A stretch of DNA of 64,000 nucleotides from an uncultured Clostridia bacterium (GCA_944360075.1 CALVTE010000004.1:1-64000), one strand, 5' to 3'; shown: positions 18,768 to 27,352, counted from the first letter of the stretch. Numbers and translations: made by a program. The notes: generated by a model from the sequence alone, not told the origin.

Positions 18768-21443
18768 TTATCTTCGTTTTTCTTCATACATATTTTCAAC
18801 ATATTCAAGTGACCGGATATGCACCATAGTTCTTGAAGTTGGCGCAGTGATAACAAAGGCCTGTCCACGCTGAGCGGTCACGATTGAATTTTGTTCTTCT
18901 TTGTTGATACCACCCGAGTTTTTGTAAAGGTCGATAAGGTCATTGACGTCACTTGGAGAAAGTGAGAAAATAATTGAATACTGACAAGCATTGATGATGG
19001 CTGTGGATTGTCTTTTGATTTCTTCCGACCCTACAAAGTCATTGATGTTTTGTGTGATAACAATCTGCATTCCACCATACTTACGAATACGTTTTGCCAT
19101 CGCCATCATAAAGTTGAGCGCGATTGGGAATTTTGTGTTGATAAAGGTGTGCGCTTCGTCAACTGCAATAATGATTTTTCTGTTTGTGCCGTGGATTGAG
19201 TTATAATCTTTGTTGTTGATGATTTCGTTTTCCAGATATTTGAACACCAAAAGCATTTGAGCATTGGTCAGCATATCATTGTTGCCGGCAATAAGCGACT
19301 GGAAGTTGAAGCAAACAAAGTTTTCGTTTGTTTCAATGGAAGTTGGCCCATTCCAAAGGTTGGAGTTTCTGCCGCCTTTGGCAAATTTTCTGATGTAAGC
19401 CTCAACAACTCGCAAGTTTTTGGAATAGAACTCGTCGTTTGAAGCTTTAAGTTCTTTTTGAATCAAAGCGTAAAGGTCATCGAAAATTGGGTAGTCTTTT
19501 GGCTTAAGTTTGGTAAGATCAGTGTTTTCATCAATATTTTTTTCGTTATACATCTTTAAGATAAGAGAGTTGACAATTTCAAAAGCGTCTGACGAAATTC
19601 CTTCTAGCACTGTTCTGAAAAATTGCTCCAAAAACTGCAGGTGTTGATTGAAAGAATCGTCTTTGGCTTCAACTTTGAAGTATTCTGACTTTGATGCATA
19701 GTCGTCTTCGTCTTCCGATTTGTCAAGCGCTCTGATAACGTGGAACGGGTTAATGATGCCCTGCAAAGAAGAACCAACGTCAATCAACTTGCCTCTCAAA
19801 CTTTCAGTGAGTTTATAGTATTCCTTTTCTGGGTCGCAAATAAAGATTTTTGTGTTGTCTGCCGCAAAATTGGCAAGCAGCATTTTGACTGCATAGGATT
19901 TTCCTGAGCCAGATTTTCCGATAACCATCATGTTTGAGTTGACCCTTTGGCTGTCGCGCTGGAAGAAGTCAACAAAAACAGGATACATATTGTCGCCGAT
20001 ATAAATTCCATTGTCATCTTGAAGCTCGCTGGAAACAAACGGGAAAACTCCTGCCAAGGTGTAGGTTGGAAAACCTCGTTGCAATTCGGTAAAATTGTCT
20101 CTCATAGAGATGTTTGAAGAAATAAAGCCGTCAATTTGCCTTGCATAGAGTTCTGAAAATCTGAAGCCTTCTTGTTTAAGCACCGCCTTAACATCTTTTC
20201 GAGCGGTGTCTTCACAAGTGATAAATGTGTTGACATCGTATAGTTGCTGGTTGTTGTTTTTCAGTTGAGTGAGCAAGTCTCGCAAAGTGTCAAGGTGGGT
20301 GCGCAGCTCAATTTGAGTGCTGCTTTTGCCAGTTCGGTATAGTTTTGACTCCATATCCATGATGGCTTTATCGATTTTTCGTTCGCTTTCAAATTTTGGC
20401 GCTTTTTTAAATTTCATCACCACCTTTGTTCGGTCGAGCAAGAAGAAGGAAGCCCCCCAAGCATTGCCCACTTGCAAAGGATATTCGCTTATGGCAAAAG
20501 TTCGATAAAATTTGTCGTCAACGCTATATTTTGCTGAACGGAATTTGATCTTGTTTGGTGATGCCCAATTTATGTATTCGCTGTAAGGCACCGAATCGAT
20601 TTCTCGTTCGTCAAATTCACGATTATAGTTGGCTTTGATAAACACGGCAAGTTCCCCACCCGTCAGCCTTCTTGTTGAAACAGGCACAAGCGAAGTTGCA
20701 AGCGCGCTTGTCATGCCGTTAACGGTGTTTTCAAGCGCTTCGATATCTTTGCCAAGCACAACAAGATAGAAATAATCTTTGTAGATTTTTTCCTTTCTGT
20801 TTCTGCTTTCAATAAAGGCCAGCCTTTCTTGAAAAACAGGTTCTCTTGCATCAAGTTCTTCCTGCGTCATCTGTTTTTCATAAACTTGCTCAAGAAGTCT
20901 GTCAAACTTTTTGTTTTCGTTGTAAGCATAATTATCAAGCACCATGGCTTTGTTGATTTTTACAATTTCGCACACCTGACTTTCTTCAAGCCTGCGAAGA
21001 GCATTTCCAAAACCAACATCGATAACGTTGTTTTGATTATATTCATTGAGAAGCCCAAACAAAATTGGTTTGACTTCAAGCACCTGTGCATAGTAGTCAC
21101 CAAAAGAAATAAACCGATCTTGATAAATGCTTTCAAAAGGCACAATGCTCTTTATGTTTGGCTTGTTGTTTTTTGGCGTTTTTTCATAAAGCTTTTTTTG
21201 CATTGAGTAGCGGATGATATGCACATACGTCACATAGAGTCTGTCACTATCCGAAATTTTGAAGAAGAGCGAAATCCCAAAAATTGCCCAAACGATTGCC
21301 ACCCAAATGTGGCCTTCAAAGTTTGAGGTGACCAAAACAATCAAAATAGCTGCGGCGATAACTGCAAGCACCAAATCGATTGCAGTAAAGCCCCGCATGA
21401 ATTCAAGTTTAACCTTTGTTCTTCTTGGAATAATTCTTACCAC
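18768..21443 (-). CDS. VirB3/VirB4-type secretion ATPase
   Basis: 891 residues. Starts with GTG at 21443 behind a GAGG site. Two hydrophobic segments (about residues 19-40 and 46-64) after a basic start resemble the VirB3/PrgI membrane module that is often fused to VirB4. A VirB4-type ATPase follows: Walker A GKSGSGKS near residues 508-515, the ICDPEKEYY segment shortly after, Walker B IIIAVDEAH near 757-765, and the TQNINDF motif beyond it. VirB4 proteins power substrate transfer and pilin extraction in type IV secretion. No relaxase, coupling protein, VirB6 or integrase lies nearby, so this does not look like an ordinary conjugative element. It is cotranscribed with the giant lipoprotein; two pilin-like genes are found at 56.9-57.9 kb. 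Confidence 0.85.
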   Translation of the reverse strand: MVRIIPRRTKVKLEFMRGFTAIDLVLAVIAAAILIVLVTSNFEGHIWVAIVWAIFGISLFFKISDSDRLYVTYVHIIRYSMQKKLYEKTPKNNKPNIKSIVPFESIYQDRFISFGDYYAQVLEVKPILFGLLNEYNQNNVIDVGFGNALRRLEESQVCEIVKINKAMVLDNYAYNENKKFDRLLEQVYEKQMTQEELDAREPVFQERLAFIESRNRKEKIYKDYFYLVVLGKDIEALENTVNGMTSALATSLVPVSTRRLTGGELAVFIKANYNREFDEREIDSVPYSEYINWASPNKIKFRSAKYSVDDKFYRTFAISEYPLQVGNAWGASFFLLDRTKVVMKFKKAPKFESERKIDKAIMDMESKLYRTGKSSTQIELRTHLDTLRDLLTQLKNNNQQLYDVNTFITCEDTARKDVKAVLKQEGFRFSELYARQIDGFISSNISMRDNFTELQRGFPTYTLAGVFPFVSSELQDDNGIYIGDNMYPVFVDFFQRDSQRVNSNMMVIGKSGSGKSYAVKMLLANFAADNTKIFICDPEKEYYKLTESLRGKLIDVGSSLQGIINPFHVIRALDKSEDEDDYASKSEYFKVEAKDDSFNQHLQFLEQFFRTVLEGISSDAFEIVNSLILKMYNEKNIDENTDLTKLKPKDYPIFDDLYALIQKELKASNDEFYSKNLRVVEAYIRKFAKGGRNSNLWNGPTSIETNENFVCFNFQSLIAGNNDMLTNAQMLLVFKYLENEIINNKDYNSIHGTNRKIIIAVDEAHTFINTKFPIALNFMMAMAKRIRKYGGMQIVITQNINDFVGSEEIKRQSTAIINACQYSIIFSLSPSDVNDLIDLYKNSGGINKEEQNSIVTAQRGQAFVITAPTSRTMVHIRSLEYVENMYEEKRR

Positions 21444-21460
21444 TTCTACCTCGCTAATTT

Positions 21461-21490
21461 ATTTTACTACAATCAGCGACAAAAATACAA
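21461..21490 (-). promoter_or_regulatory. Promoter of the VirB4/giant lipoprotein operon
   Basis: TTGTAT (21485-21490), 18-base spacer, TAAAAT (21461-21466), just upstream of the GTG start at 21443. Confidence 0.55.
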
Positions 21491-21577
21491 ACGATTAAAC
21501 AAGATTTTCCTTTTTTTTCACAAAAATATTTTTAATATAAAAATATATTTTTTTCACGCCTTTGATTTGCAAAAAAA

Positions 21578-22294
21578 TTATTTACTGAAAAAAAACAGAA
21601 AATTTAATTTGTCATGTTTTATTGCACGATTTATTATTTTTTCAGTGATTTTTTCATCTTTTTTTGCAATTATTTCATTATTATATCCAAAAATATTTTT
21701 CGTCAATGTTTTTCCAATAAGCCTTGATTTGTTTGCAGCAACTTTTATAGGCAAAGAAGAAGAAAAATTTAATTGCTGATTTTGCAAATTTATTTGATTT
21801 AAAATTTCCACTTTTGGCGATATTTTTGAAAAATTTAACATTTTTTTATTATTTTTTATGTTTTTTTTACTATTTTTTTTATATTTTTTAAAAATCACAA
21901 AATCTTTACCAATAAATGCAATATTTTTTTGCATTATTTCGCACCTGTCTGTCAGCAATTTTTTGACCTTGTTTTTCTCAAGCAAGCACTCTCTCACCCT
22001 GCCAAGATTGACTCCGTTTTCATCATAAACAATCTTGCCGAGAGGATTTGACTGCTGCTCTGCTTCGAGATTTTGCATGGCCAAAATCGAGGTGATAAAA
22101 ACTTGCTCGCCGCTATAGGAAACAACATCACAGGCATCCAAAAACTTTTCAACTTCGCTTTCGCCGTCACAAATCACAAACCCAACAAGCGCCGAGCCAT
22201 CTGTGAGAAAAATTGGGCTGAGAATATATCCAACTTCTTCCCCTTCGGCAAGAGCAACAACTTTTTTTGAAATAATTTCACTCAACTTTTCCAT
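21578..22294 (-). CDS. PRC-barrel domain protein with a Lys/Asn-rich tail
   Basis: 238 residues. The first 75 residues and residues about 82-130 (including GKIVYDENGVNLGRVREC) look like two PRC-barrel units, as in the YrrD type of Firmicutes proteins; PRC barrels act in RNA processing or protein binding. From residue about 132 the protein becomes a low-complexity Lys/Asn/Ile-rich tail in very AT-rich DNA, which may be poorly conserved or drifting. There is no ribosome binding site close to the ATG; a TAGAAT box ends 6 bases before it, so the gene may be leaderless, but no good -35 is seen. Exact function unknown. Confidence 0.65.
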   Translation of the reverse strand: MEKLSEIISKKVVALAEGEEVGYILSPIFLTDGSALVGFVICDGESEVEKFLDACDVVSYSGEQVFITSILAMQNLEAEQQSNPLGKIVYDENGVNLGRVRECLLEKNKVKKLLTDRCEIMQKNIAFIGKDFVIFKKYKKNSKKNIKNNKKMLNFSKISPKVEILNQINLQNQQLNFSSSLPIKVAANKSRLIGKTLTKNIFGYNNEIIAKKDEKITEKIINRAIKHDKLNFLFFFSK

Positions 22295-22368
22295 GTTATA
22301 ATTCTATTTTCTTCCATCTCATATAATGCGCAAAAGACAAAATAAGACAAAATATTTTTCTTCCGCAC

Positions 22369-22397
22369 TTGACAAAATTTTTAAAACAAACTATATT
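22369..22397 (+). promoter_or_regulatory. Promoter of the DUF1858 gene
   Basis: TTGACA (22369-22374), 17-base spacer, TATATT (22392-22397), about 16 bases before the ATG at 22413. Confidence 0.75.
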
Positions 22398-22412
22398 TGT
22401 TATGGAGTAATT

Positions 22413-22640
22413 ATGAAAAAAGAAAAAAAATTTAGTGGAAAAATTGAAAAAAATATGACAATAAAACAACTTCTCGACCTTGACGAAACTCTGGCCGACG
22501 TGCTGATGGGCTTTGGAATGTTTTGCGTGCTTTGCCACGTTGCAGATGACGAAACAGTTGAAGAGGCAGCAATGGCTCACGGCATAGACGTTGACTTTTT
22601 GCTTGAAAAACTAAACGAAGCTTTGCCGCAAAACAAATAA
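22413..22640 (+). CDS. DUF1858 domain protein
   Basis: 75 residues starting at the ATG at 22413, which has a GGAG site; an upstream in-frame ATG at 22326 lacks one and lies upstream of the promoter. The fold is the small helical DUF1858 domain: an MTIKQLLDL start, then a CVLC cysteine pair and an HGID.D.LLEKLN end. Family members occur alone or fused to redox enzymes and are thought to act in disulfide or metal-cluster chemistry. No catalytic role is established. Confidence 0.85.
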   Translation: MKKEKKFSGKIEKNMTIKQLLDLDETLADVLMGFGMFCVLCHVADDETVEEAAMAHGIDVDFLLEKLNEALPQNK

Positions 22641-22661
22641 CCAGATTTTTTAACAAACAAA

Positions 22662-22692
22662 AACGAGCCTGATTAAGACTCGTTTTGTTGTT
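22662..22692. terminator. Bidirectional terminator between the DUF1858 gene and hflX
   Basis: AAACGAG and CTCGTTT arms with a T-rich tail on the plus strand. It sits between two converging genes. Confidence 0.7.
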
Positions 22693-22694
22693 TT

Positions 22695-23783
22695 TCAGTT
22701 TAGCAGCAGTTTTATGGCTTGCAAAAGTTTATCAATCCCCCTTCCCGTTTTTGTGGAGATAAGTATTTGATGATTTTTTATTTCAACTGGGCCAGAAAGT
22801 TTGTCTGCTTTGTTGAGCACAACAATTCTGTTTTTGGTTGCGCCAAGCTGGTCAAGAAGATTGTTTGTTATGTCGATGTTGACTTCAAACTCCTTTTTAT
22901 CGCCATCTTTTTTTTGCAGCGAAACATCCACCACGTGCAAAAGAAGGTCAGCATCAGCCGCCTCTTCCAGCGTTGAAGAAAATGCGTCAACAAGTTGATG
23001 CGGAAGGTCAGAGATAAAGCCAACAGTATCCGTCAAAAGTGCATACTCGCCCTCGCCTAGATAAAGTTTTCTGCTGGTGGTGTCAAGGGTGGCAAAATAC
23101 TTGTCATCAGCATAGATATTTTCTTTGGTCAAAAGATTTAGAAGGGAACTTTTGCCTGAGTTTGTATAGCCCACCAGTGCAATTTTTGGCAATCTTGACT
23201 GCAATCGCTCTCTTCTTGAAATTTGCCTTTGGTTTTTGATTTTTGCAATTTGCTTTTTGAGCGAATCAATTTCTTTTTCAAGTACCCGTCTGTTGAGCTC
23301 GAGTTTGCTCTCGCCTGGGCCCCTCATGCCCACACCAACACCGCCAAATCTTCCGCTTGAGCCCTGCATTTGCGAAAGTCTTGGCAACAGATAAAGGTCT
23401 TGGGCCAGTTTGACCTGCAATTTTGCTTCGCGGCTTTGTGCACCTTGGGCAAAAATATCGATGATAAGCCCCACTCTGTCAACCACTTTGACGCCAAGGG
23501 CATCTTCAAGATTTTTGACTTGCGAGCCTGTAAGAGGATAATCCACCACGGCAACATCAATTTCGCTTTCGCATTTTTCGATATACTCTTTGATTTGGTC
23601 GACCTTGCCCGAACCAATCACTGTGGAGCGATTGAAGTCTTTAACGTTTTGATAAAAGCTGTCCACAACTTTTAAGCCTGCCGTTGTGGCCAATTTTTCA
23701 ATTTCATCAGTTTTTCGCTCTTTGTTATCTGTTTTTGTTGAACACACAACAATGGTGATAGCCTTTTCTTGCTCCATTTCCAT
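22695..23783 (-). CDS. hflX: Ribosome-associated GTPase HflX
   Basis: HflX binds and splits stalled or hibernating ribosomes. 362 residues, shorter than the usual 400 or so. The glycine-rich linker (GSSGRFGGVGVGMRGPGES) is followed by the GTPase domain: G1 GYTNSGKSS, G3 DTVGFISDLP and G4 NKAD. There is no ribosome binding site before the ATG at 23783; instead a TATAAT box ends 6 bases upstream, so the mRNA is predicted to start at the ATG. Confidence 0.95.
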   Translation of the reverse strand: MEMEQEKAITIVVCSTKTDNKERKTDEIEKLATTAGLKVVDSFYQNVKDFNRSTVIGSGKVDQIKEYIEKCESEIDVAVVDYPLTGSQVKNLEDALGVKVVDRVGLIIDIFAQGAQSREAKLQVKLAQDLYLLPRLSQMQGSSGRFGGVGVGMRGPGESKLELNRRVLEKEIDSLKKQIAKIKNQRQISRRERLQSRLPKIALVGYTNSGKSSLLNLLTKENIYADDKYFATLDTTSRKLYLGEGEYALLTDTVGFISDLPHQLVDAFSSTLEEAADADLLLHVVDVSLQKKDGDKKEFEVNIDITNNLLDQLGATKNRIVVLNKADKLSGPVEIKNHQILISTKTGRGIDKLLQAIKLLLN

Positions 23784-23818
23784 AGTTGTATTATAACATT
23801 TTGCGCCAAACTATGCAA
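23784..23818 (-). promoter_or_regulatory. hflX promoter giving a leaderless mRNA
   Basis: TTGCAT (23813-23818), 17-base spacer, TATAAT (23790-23795) with an upstream TGT extension. Six bases separate the -10 box from the ATG, so transcription should start at about the A of ATG. Confidence 0.8.
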
Positions 23819-23824
23819 CTTAAT

Positions 23825-24484
23825 TTACAAATTTACCCCCACGATTTCGCCTGTTTGGGCATTGATAACCACGTCATATTTCACCCCTTGCTCGCAAACC
23901 AGCCTGAAGCTCCAAAAGAGTTGGTCAAACAAACCACCTTCTTCATGCAGCAATTTCAAATATCCTTCACCGCAAAATTGACCTTCACGATAGCAAGAGG
24001 CAATTTGGTCGATAAGGGCAACTCTTGCCTTCTCCAAAGCCTGCTCGGCATCAACTGCAAAATTGTTTGTAAGGTTTTCAAGTTCAATTTTCTTCTCGCC
24101 CACCACAATAGCAACAGAAGAATCTGCGCTGATAGCATAGCCAAGGTCGCCCATATAAATATGATTGACAGGGTTTAGTTCAAGCGTAAAATCTTGACTT
24201 TGGCCGTCAATAATCAGTTCGACTTGCAGCAAACTCTCTTCTCTGATATTTGCAAACTTGACTTCGACAAGCGAAAAATCACAAGTCTGCCCATGTTTCC
24301 CGTCAACTTTATAGTCAATTTCTCGCCTGCCAACACTCACACTGGCATCCACTCCCTGACCTTGTCCATGAAAATAAGTTGTTGTGATTTCGCTCATATA
24401 ATCATCAAGTTTAAACTTTTTTTCTCCACAGCCAACCAGCATTAAAGGCAACAGCAGCAAAGCAAATGCAAAAATCTTTTTCAT
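23825..24484 (-). CDS. Lipoprotein with a PepSY-like C-terminus
   Basis: 219 residues. The signal peptide ends in LVGC, so Cys19 is the lipidation site. The C-terminal 90 residues (helix with KARVALIDQIA, then a strand ending in NAQTGEIVGVNL) have the outline of a PepSY domain, often linked to inhibition of proteases or surface signalling. A GGAGG site precedes the ATG. The gene diverges from fba. Confidence 0.7.
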   Translation of the reverse strand: MKKIFAFALLLLPLMLVGCGEKKFKLDDYMSEITTTYFHGQGQGVDASVSVGRREIDYKVDGKHGQTCDFSLVEVKFANIREESLLQVELIIDGQSQDFTLELNPVNHIYMGDLGYAISADSSVAIVVGEKKIELENLTNNFAVDAEQALEKARVALIDQIASCYREGQFCGEGYLKLLHEEGGLFDQLFWSFRLVCEQGVKYDVVINAQTGEIVGVNL

Positions 24485-24510
24485 ACAACCTCCGATAGTC
24501 TAAATTATGT

Positions 24511-24538
24511 TTGAAAGTTTGCAAAAATGTGTTAAAAT
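24511..24538 (+). promoter_or_regulatory. fba promoter
   Basis: TTGAAA (24511-24516), 16-base spacer, TAAAAT (24533-24538) with a TGT extension upstream of the -10. Confidence 0.65.
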
Positions 24539-24556
24539 GTTTTTGCGAGGGTAAAA

Positions 24557-25483
24557 ATGGAAAACAACTTGAAATTTTATTTAGACAAAGCTTTAAAAGA
24601 GCATTTTGCCTTGGGTGCTTTCAATTTTTTTAACATGGAAAGCCTGCAGGCCATCATTGATGCCAGCTTAAAAACCAATAGCCCAGCCATCATGCAAGTG
24701 TCGGAAAGTGCTTTACGCTATATGGGCGAAGATTTTGTGACAAGCCTTGCAAAAACTGCAAAAAAATTTAATCCTGCCCTTTTTCTACACCTTGACCACG
24801 GAAAAAGTTTTGAAATTTGCAAAAAAGCAGTCGACCTTGGCTTTGACAGCGTGATGATTGATGGCAGCGACCTTTCTTTTTCGCAAAATGAAAGTTTGAC
24901 GAAAAAAGTTGCTCTCTACGCTCACAGCAAAGGTGTTTTGGTTGAAGGAGAACTCGGCCAAATAAAAGGCGTGGAAGATGATGTTGATGTTGCGGTAAAT
25001 TCTTTCACCAGTCCAGAAAAAGCTCTCGAATTTGTCAAAAAAACCAATGTTGATATGCTGGCAGTTGCCATTGGCACAAGCCATGGTATAAACAAGTTTT
25101 CAAGGCCGCCATGCTTAAGAGTTGACCTTTTGCAGCAAATTGAAAAACTGCTGCCTTGCACACCACTAGTTTTGCACGGAGCCTCCACAATAGACAAAGA
25201 AATTGTCAAAACCTTCAACGATTTTGGCGGAAAGCTGGAAAAAGCAAACGGCCTTAGCCAAGAACTTTTGAAAAAAATCGTCAAAGAACACAATATTGCA
25301 AAAGTCAACACAGATTCTGACTTGCGACTTTCTTTTACTTCACAGTTGCGCAAAGAATTAAGCGAAAATAGAAGCGAGTTTAACCCGCGAAGTTATCTTG
25401 ACAAAGCAAGAGAAAAAACTGCTCAAATTTTGGTTTACAAAATGGAAAATGTGTTTTATAGCGCCAAAAAAAAGCAGCTCTGA
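24557..25483 (+). CDS. fba: Class II fructose-bisphosphate aldolase
   Basis: Zinc-dependent aldolase of glycolysis and gluconeogenesis, cleaving fructose 1,6-bisphosphate to dihydroxyacetone phosphate and glyceraldehyde 3-phosphate. 308 residues, usual length. Zinc and active-site motifs are present: HLDHG near residue 77, EGELGQIKGVED near 131, LHGAST near 214 and a version of the NTDSDLR motif near 256. It starts at ATG 24557 with a GAGGG site. The related tagatose-bisphosphate aldolases share these motifs, so the exact substrate is inferred. Confidence 0.92.
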   Translation: MENNLKFYLDKALKEHFALGAFNFFNMESLQAIIDASLKTNSPAIMQVSESALRYMGEDFVTSLAKTAKKFNPALFLHLDHGKSFEICKKAVDLGFDSVMIDGSDLSFSQNESLTKKVALYAHSKGVLVEGELGQIKGVEDDVDVAVNSFTSPEKALEFVKKTNVDMLAVAIGTSHGINKFSRPPCLRVDLLQQIEKLLPCTPLVLHGASTIDKEIVKTFNDFGGKLEKANGLSQELLKKIVKEHNIAKVNTDSDLRLSFTSQLRKELSENRSEFNPRSYLDKAREKTAQILVYKMENVFYSAKKKQL

Positions 25484-25497
25484 TAGGGGCTGTTTTT
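25471..25497 (+). terminator. fba terminator
   Basis: CAGCTC and GGGCTG arms with a short T run; the fba stop codon lies in the loop. Modest strength. Confidence 0.5.
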
Positions 25498-25792
25498 ATC
25501 TTTCTTTTTCGTCACATTTGCTTGGAAGACACCTTTTTTCTTTTGCCAAACCTAAATATTTTTTTCTTGTTGCCTTGCCGCCTCGAATGTGTTTTTCTCG
25601 AAAATTTTCATCCAAAATTTTTTGAACACGCAAATAAAGCACTTTGTCAAGTTTATAAAGCCTTTTTGAAAGGTCATTGTGTACAGTGCTTTTGCTTAAA
25701 GAAAAAATTTTTGCAGTTTTTCTTATTGTGTCATGAGTGGAAAAAATATGATTTGCAAGCATTAAAACTCGTTTGGTTTTCTCATTATCCAT
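25496..25792 (-). CDS. spoIIID: Sporulation transcription factor SpoIIID
   Basis: SpoIIID controls mother-cell genes after sigma-E activation, both switching on sigK-type genes and repressing early ones. 98 residues. A helix-turn-helix covers about residues 20-45 (TIRKTAKIFSLSKSTVHNDL) and is followed by the basic C-terminal segment typical of this family. The ATG follows a GGAGG site. Its presence is strong evidence for endospore formation. Confidence 0.95.
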   Translation of the reverse strand: MDNEKTKRVLMLANHIFSTHDTIRKTAKIFSLSKSTVHNDLSKRLYKLDKVLYLRVQKILDENFREKHIRGGKATRKKYLGLAKEKRCLPSKCDEKER

Positions 25793-25811
25793 AGCTATGC
25801 CTCCATGGCAT

Positions 25812-25838
25812 AACCTATGACCAAAACTTGAAAATTAT
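25812..25838 (-). promoter_or_regulatory. Possible sigma-E promoter of spoIIID
   Basis: ATA (25836-25838), 16-base spacer, CATAGGTT (25812-25819), close to the sigma-E pattern ATA-N16-CATACANT. In B. subtilis spoIIID is sigma-E dependent, so the match is sensible. A TTGACA overlaps this site but has no matching -10. Confidence 0.5.
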
Positions 25839-25852
25839 GTCAAAAAATGACG

Positions 25853-25883
25853 AAAGCTCTCGCATTTGGAGAGCTTTTTTATC
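25853..25883. terminator. Terminator between acpP and spoIIID
   Basis: AAAGCTCTC (25853-25861) and GAGAGCTTT (25869-25877) form a 9-bp stem with a T run on the plus strand and a weaker one on the minus strand, where it would end acpP transcription. Confidence 0.65.
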
Positions 25884-25915
25884 AAATTTTACACATTCTG
25901 GCTGCAAAAATCAAA

Positions 25916-26167
25916 TTATTTGTTGGTATACTGTTCAATCAACTTGACGATTGAAGGTATGTCGCTGAGCTGTTTGAGTTGCTCATCTGGTATGGAAACA
26001 TTAAATTCATCTTCAAAAGTCATAAGCATTTCGACAACGTCAAGAGAGTCTGCCCCCAAGTCTTCCACCACGTTTGCAGTGTCAGAAATATCATCGGTTG
26101 AAATGCAAAGTTGTTCTGCGATAATCTTTTTTACTTTATCAATTGTTTTCATAATTCCTCCATGCAC
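25916..26167 (-). CDS. acpP: Acyl carrier protein
   Basis: Carries growing acyl chains on a 4'-phosphopantetheine arm in fatty acid synthesis. 83 residues, acidic. The attachment serine is Ser36 in the motif GADSLDVVEM. A GGAGG site precedes the ATG. No other fatty acid synthesis gene is adjacent, so it may serve general synthesis or another thioester pathway. Confidence 0.95.
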   Translation of the reverse strand: MHGGIMKTIDKVKKIIAEQLCISTDDISDTANVVEDLGADSLDVVEMLMTFEDEFNVSIPDEQLKQLSDIPSIVKLIEQYTNK

Positions 26168-26199
26168 ATTATATCACAACAAAAAAATTTTACAAAACA

Positions 26200-26225
26200 A
26201 AATAAGCAGAAAAATCTGCTTATTT
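26200..26225 (-). terminator. Terminator of the SpoIIQ-like gene
   Basis: Perfect 11-bp stem AAATAAGCAGA/TCTGCTTATTT around an AAAA loop. The stop codon of the SpoIIQ-like gene (26220-26222) lies within the stem. Confidence 0.8.
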
Positions 26226-26780
26226 GTTTTGCAAATCAAGATAGTTGTTTGGGTCAACAGGCTCTTCATTCAAATATAGTGTGAAATGAAGGTGGTCGCC
26301 AAGGTCAGATTCAAAAGTTGCGCTGTTGCTGATTGAGCCAATTTTTTCGCCAGAAGCAACCGAGTCTCCTTCTTGCACCACAGGCTCTTCTGCCAAAGAA
26401 CTATAGGTGCTGACAAAGCCTGCTTCATGCGTGATTTCAACCTTGTAGCCGTTAAGTATATCATAGCTTACATCTGTTACTGTTCCATCAAGAACGGCAA
26501 AGACGTCTTGATTGTCTGAAGTGAAGTCAACAGAAAGGTGCGCCTCCCATTGATTTAGTGTCGTGTTTTCTTGAAGAGCGGTGGATGAAAAGTCTTTGAC
26601 AATGCTTGCCTGGCTCATAGGCAAGGAAAATTCAAGACTAGGTGAAGTTGTTGGCGCACTGCCTCTGCCCGCAAGAAGTCCCACCGTGATTGCAACAACA
26701 ACCACAACCGCTCCAACAGCCACATACATCCAGTAGTTTTTGAAAAACTCGACAAATTTGTTTTTCTTTGTGATTTCCAT
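26220..26780 (-). CDS. SpoIIQ-like membrane-anchored M23 (LytM) protein
   Basis: 186 residues: a short cytoplasmic start, one membrane segment (about residues 17-38), then an extracytoplasmic LytM domain. The zinc ligands are all visible: His81 and Asp85 (HLSVD) and His163/His165 (HLH). In B. subtilis SpoIIQ one ligand is lost, whereas clostridial SpoIIQ can keep a full site. SpoIIQ forms the forespore side of the SpoIIQ-SpoIIIAH channel during engulfment. The assignment rests on topology, size and proximity to spoIIID; a general M23 endopeptidase is the alternative. Confidence 0.75.
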   Translation of the reverse strand: MEITKKNKFVEFFKNYWMYVAVGAVVVVVAITVGLLAGRGSAPTTSPSLEFSLPMSQASIVKDFSSTALQENTTLNQWEAHLSVDFTSDNQDVFAVLDGTVTDVSYDILNGYKVEITHEAGFVSTYSSLAEEPVVQEGDSVASGEKIGSISNSATFESDLGDHLHFTLYLNEEPVDPNNYLDLQNK

Positions 26781-26853
26781 TTTTTACCTCCTGCCAAGTT
26801 TATTGCCAGAAGAAATGATTTTATACACAATTTTTCACTTAAAACTTGTTTTA

Positions 26854-27297
26854 TCAAAAGCCTGTCAAAATCAGCGGAAATCCGACAATCACCTGATTTT
26901 GCTGCTGAGCAATCTGAACATTTATCTTTTTGCCTGCCACATAGCGAAAATCGTCATACAAATTTGTATAGCCGTAAAAAACCTGCATCCCTTCCACATC
27001 TTGCGACTGATAAAACTGCCCAGGCAAGTTTTGCATAACCTGTTTTACGCTTTGAGAAAAATACAAATTGAACCCTTGAATTTTGTCTGAATGGCTGCGG
27101 TAAAAATTTTCAATGTCGCTATAGACCTCCACAATATATTGCTCACCGTTTTGCACATAATCAAACCCTTCAACCTTTTGGTCAAGCACAAAACTAGCTC
27201 GCGTCGCTAAAGAAAAAGATAGCTTTGGCGATAAATCAAAACAGCAAAAAACAAACAACAAAACCGTCACAAACAAAAAGGCAACCAAATTTTTCAT
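26854..27297 (-). CDS. Secreted or anchored protein of unknown function, possibly YwmB-like
   Basis: 147 residues with an N-terminal hydrophobic segment (residues 4-20) and a globular remainder ending in GFPLILTGF. The pattern YGYTNLYDDFRYVAGKKINV suggests a compact alpha/beta domain. A distant relation to the YwmB family, found near spoIID/spoIIQ in Bacillus, is possible but not shown. It is in the same direction as the SpoIIQ-like gene, about 70 bases upstream of it. Confidence 0.55.
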   Translation of the reverse strand: MKNLVAFLFVTVLLFVFCCFDLSPKLSFSLATRASFVLDQKVEGFDYVQNGEQYIVEVYSDIENFYRSHSDKIQGFNLYFSQSVKQVMQNLPGQFYQSQDVEGMQVFYGYTNLYDDFRYVAGKKINVQIAQQQNQVIVGFPLILTGF

Positions 27298-27352
27298 AGA
27301 AAAATGATTGCCTGATTTTTTTGTTATAAAAAACTTTTTTTGAAGAATTTTG

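Noticed and set aside
18768..21443. Integrative conjugative element
   Set aside because: No relaxase, coupling protein, integrase, attachment repeats or composition shift is seen around the VirB4-type gene.
25838..25843. Sigma-A promoter for spoIIID
   Set aside because: TTGACA is present but no acceptable -10 lies at 16-18 bases; the overlapping sigma-E-like pattern is a better explanation.
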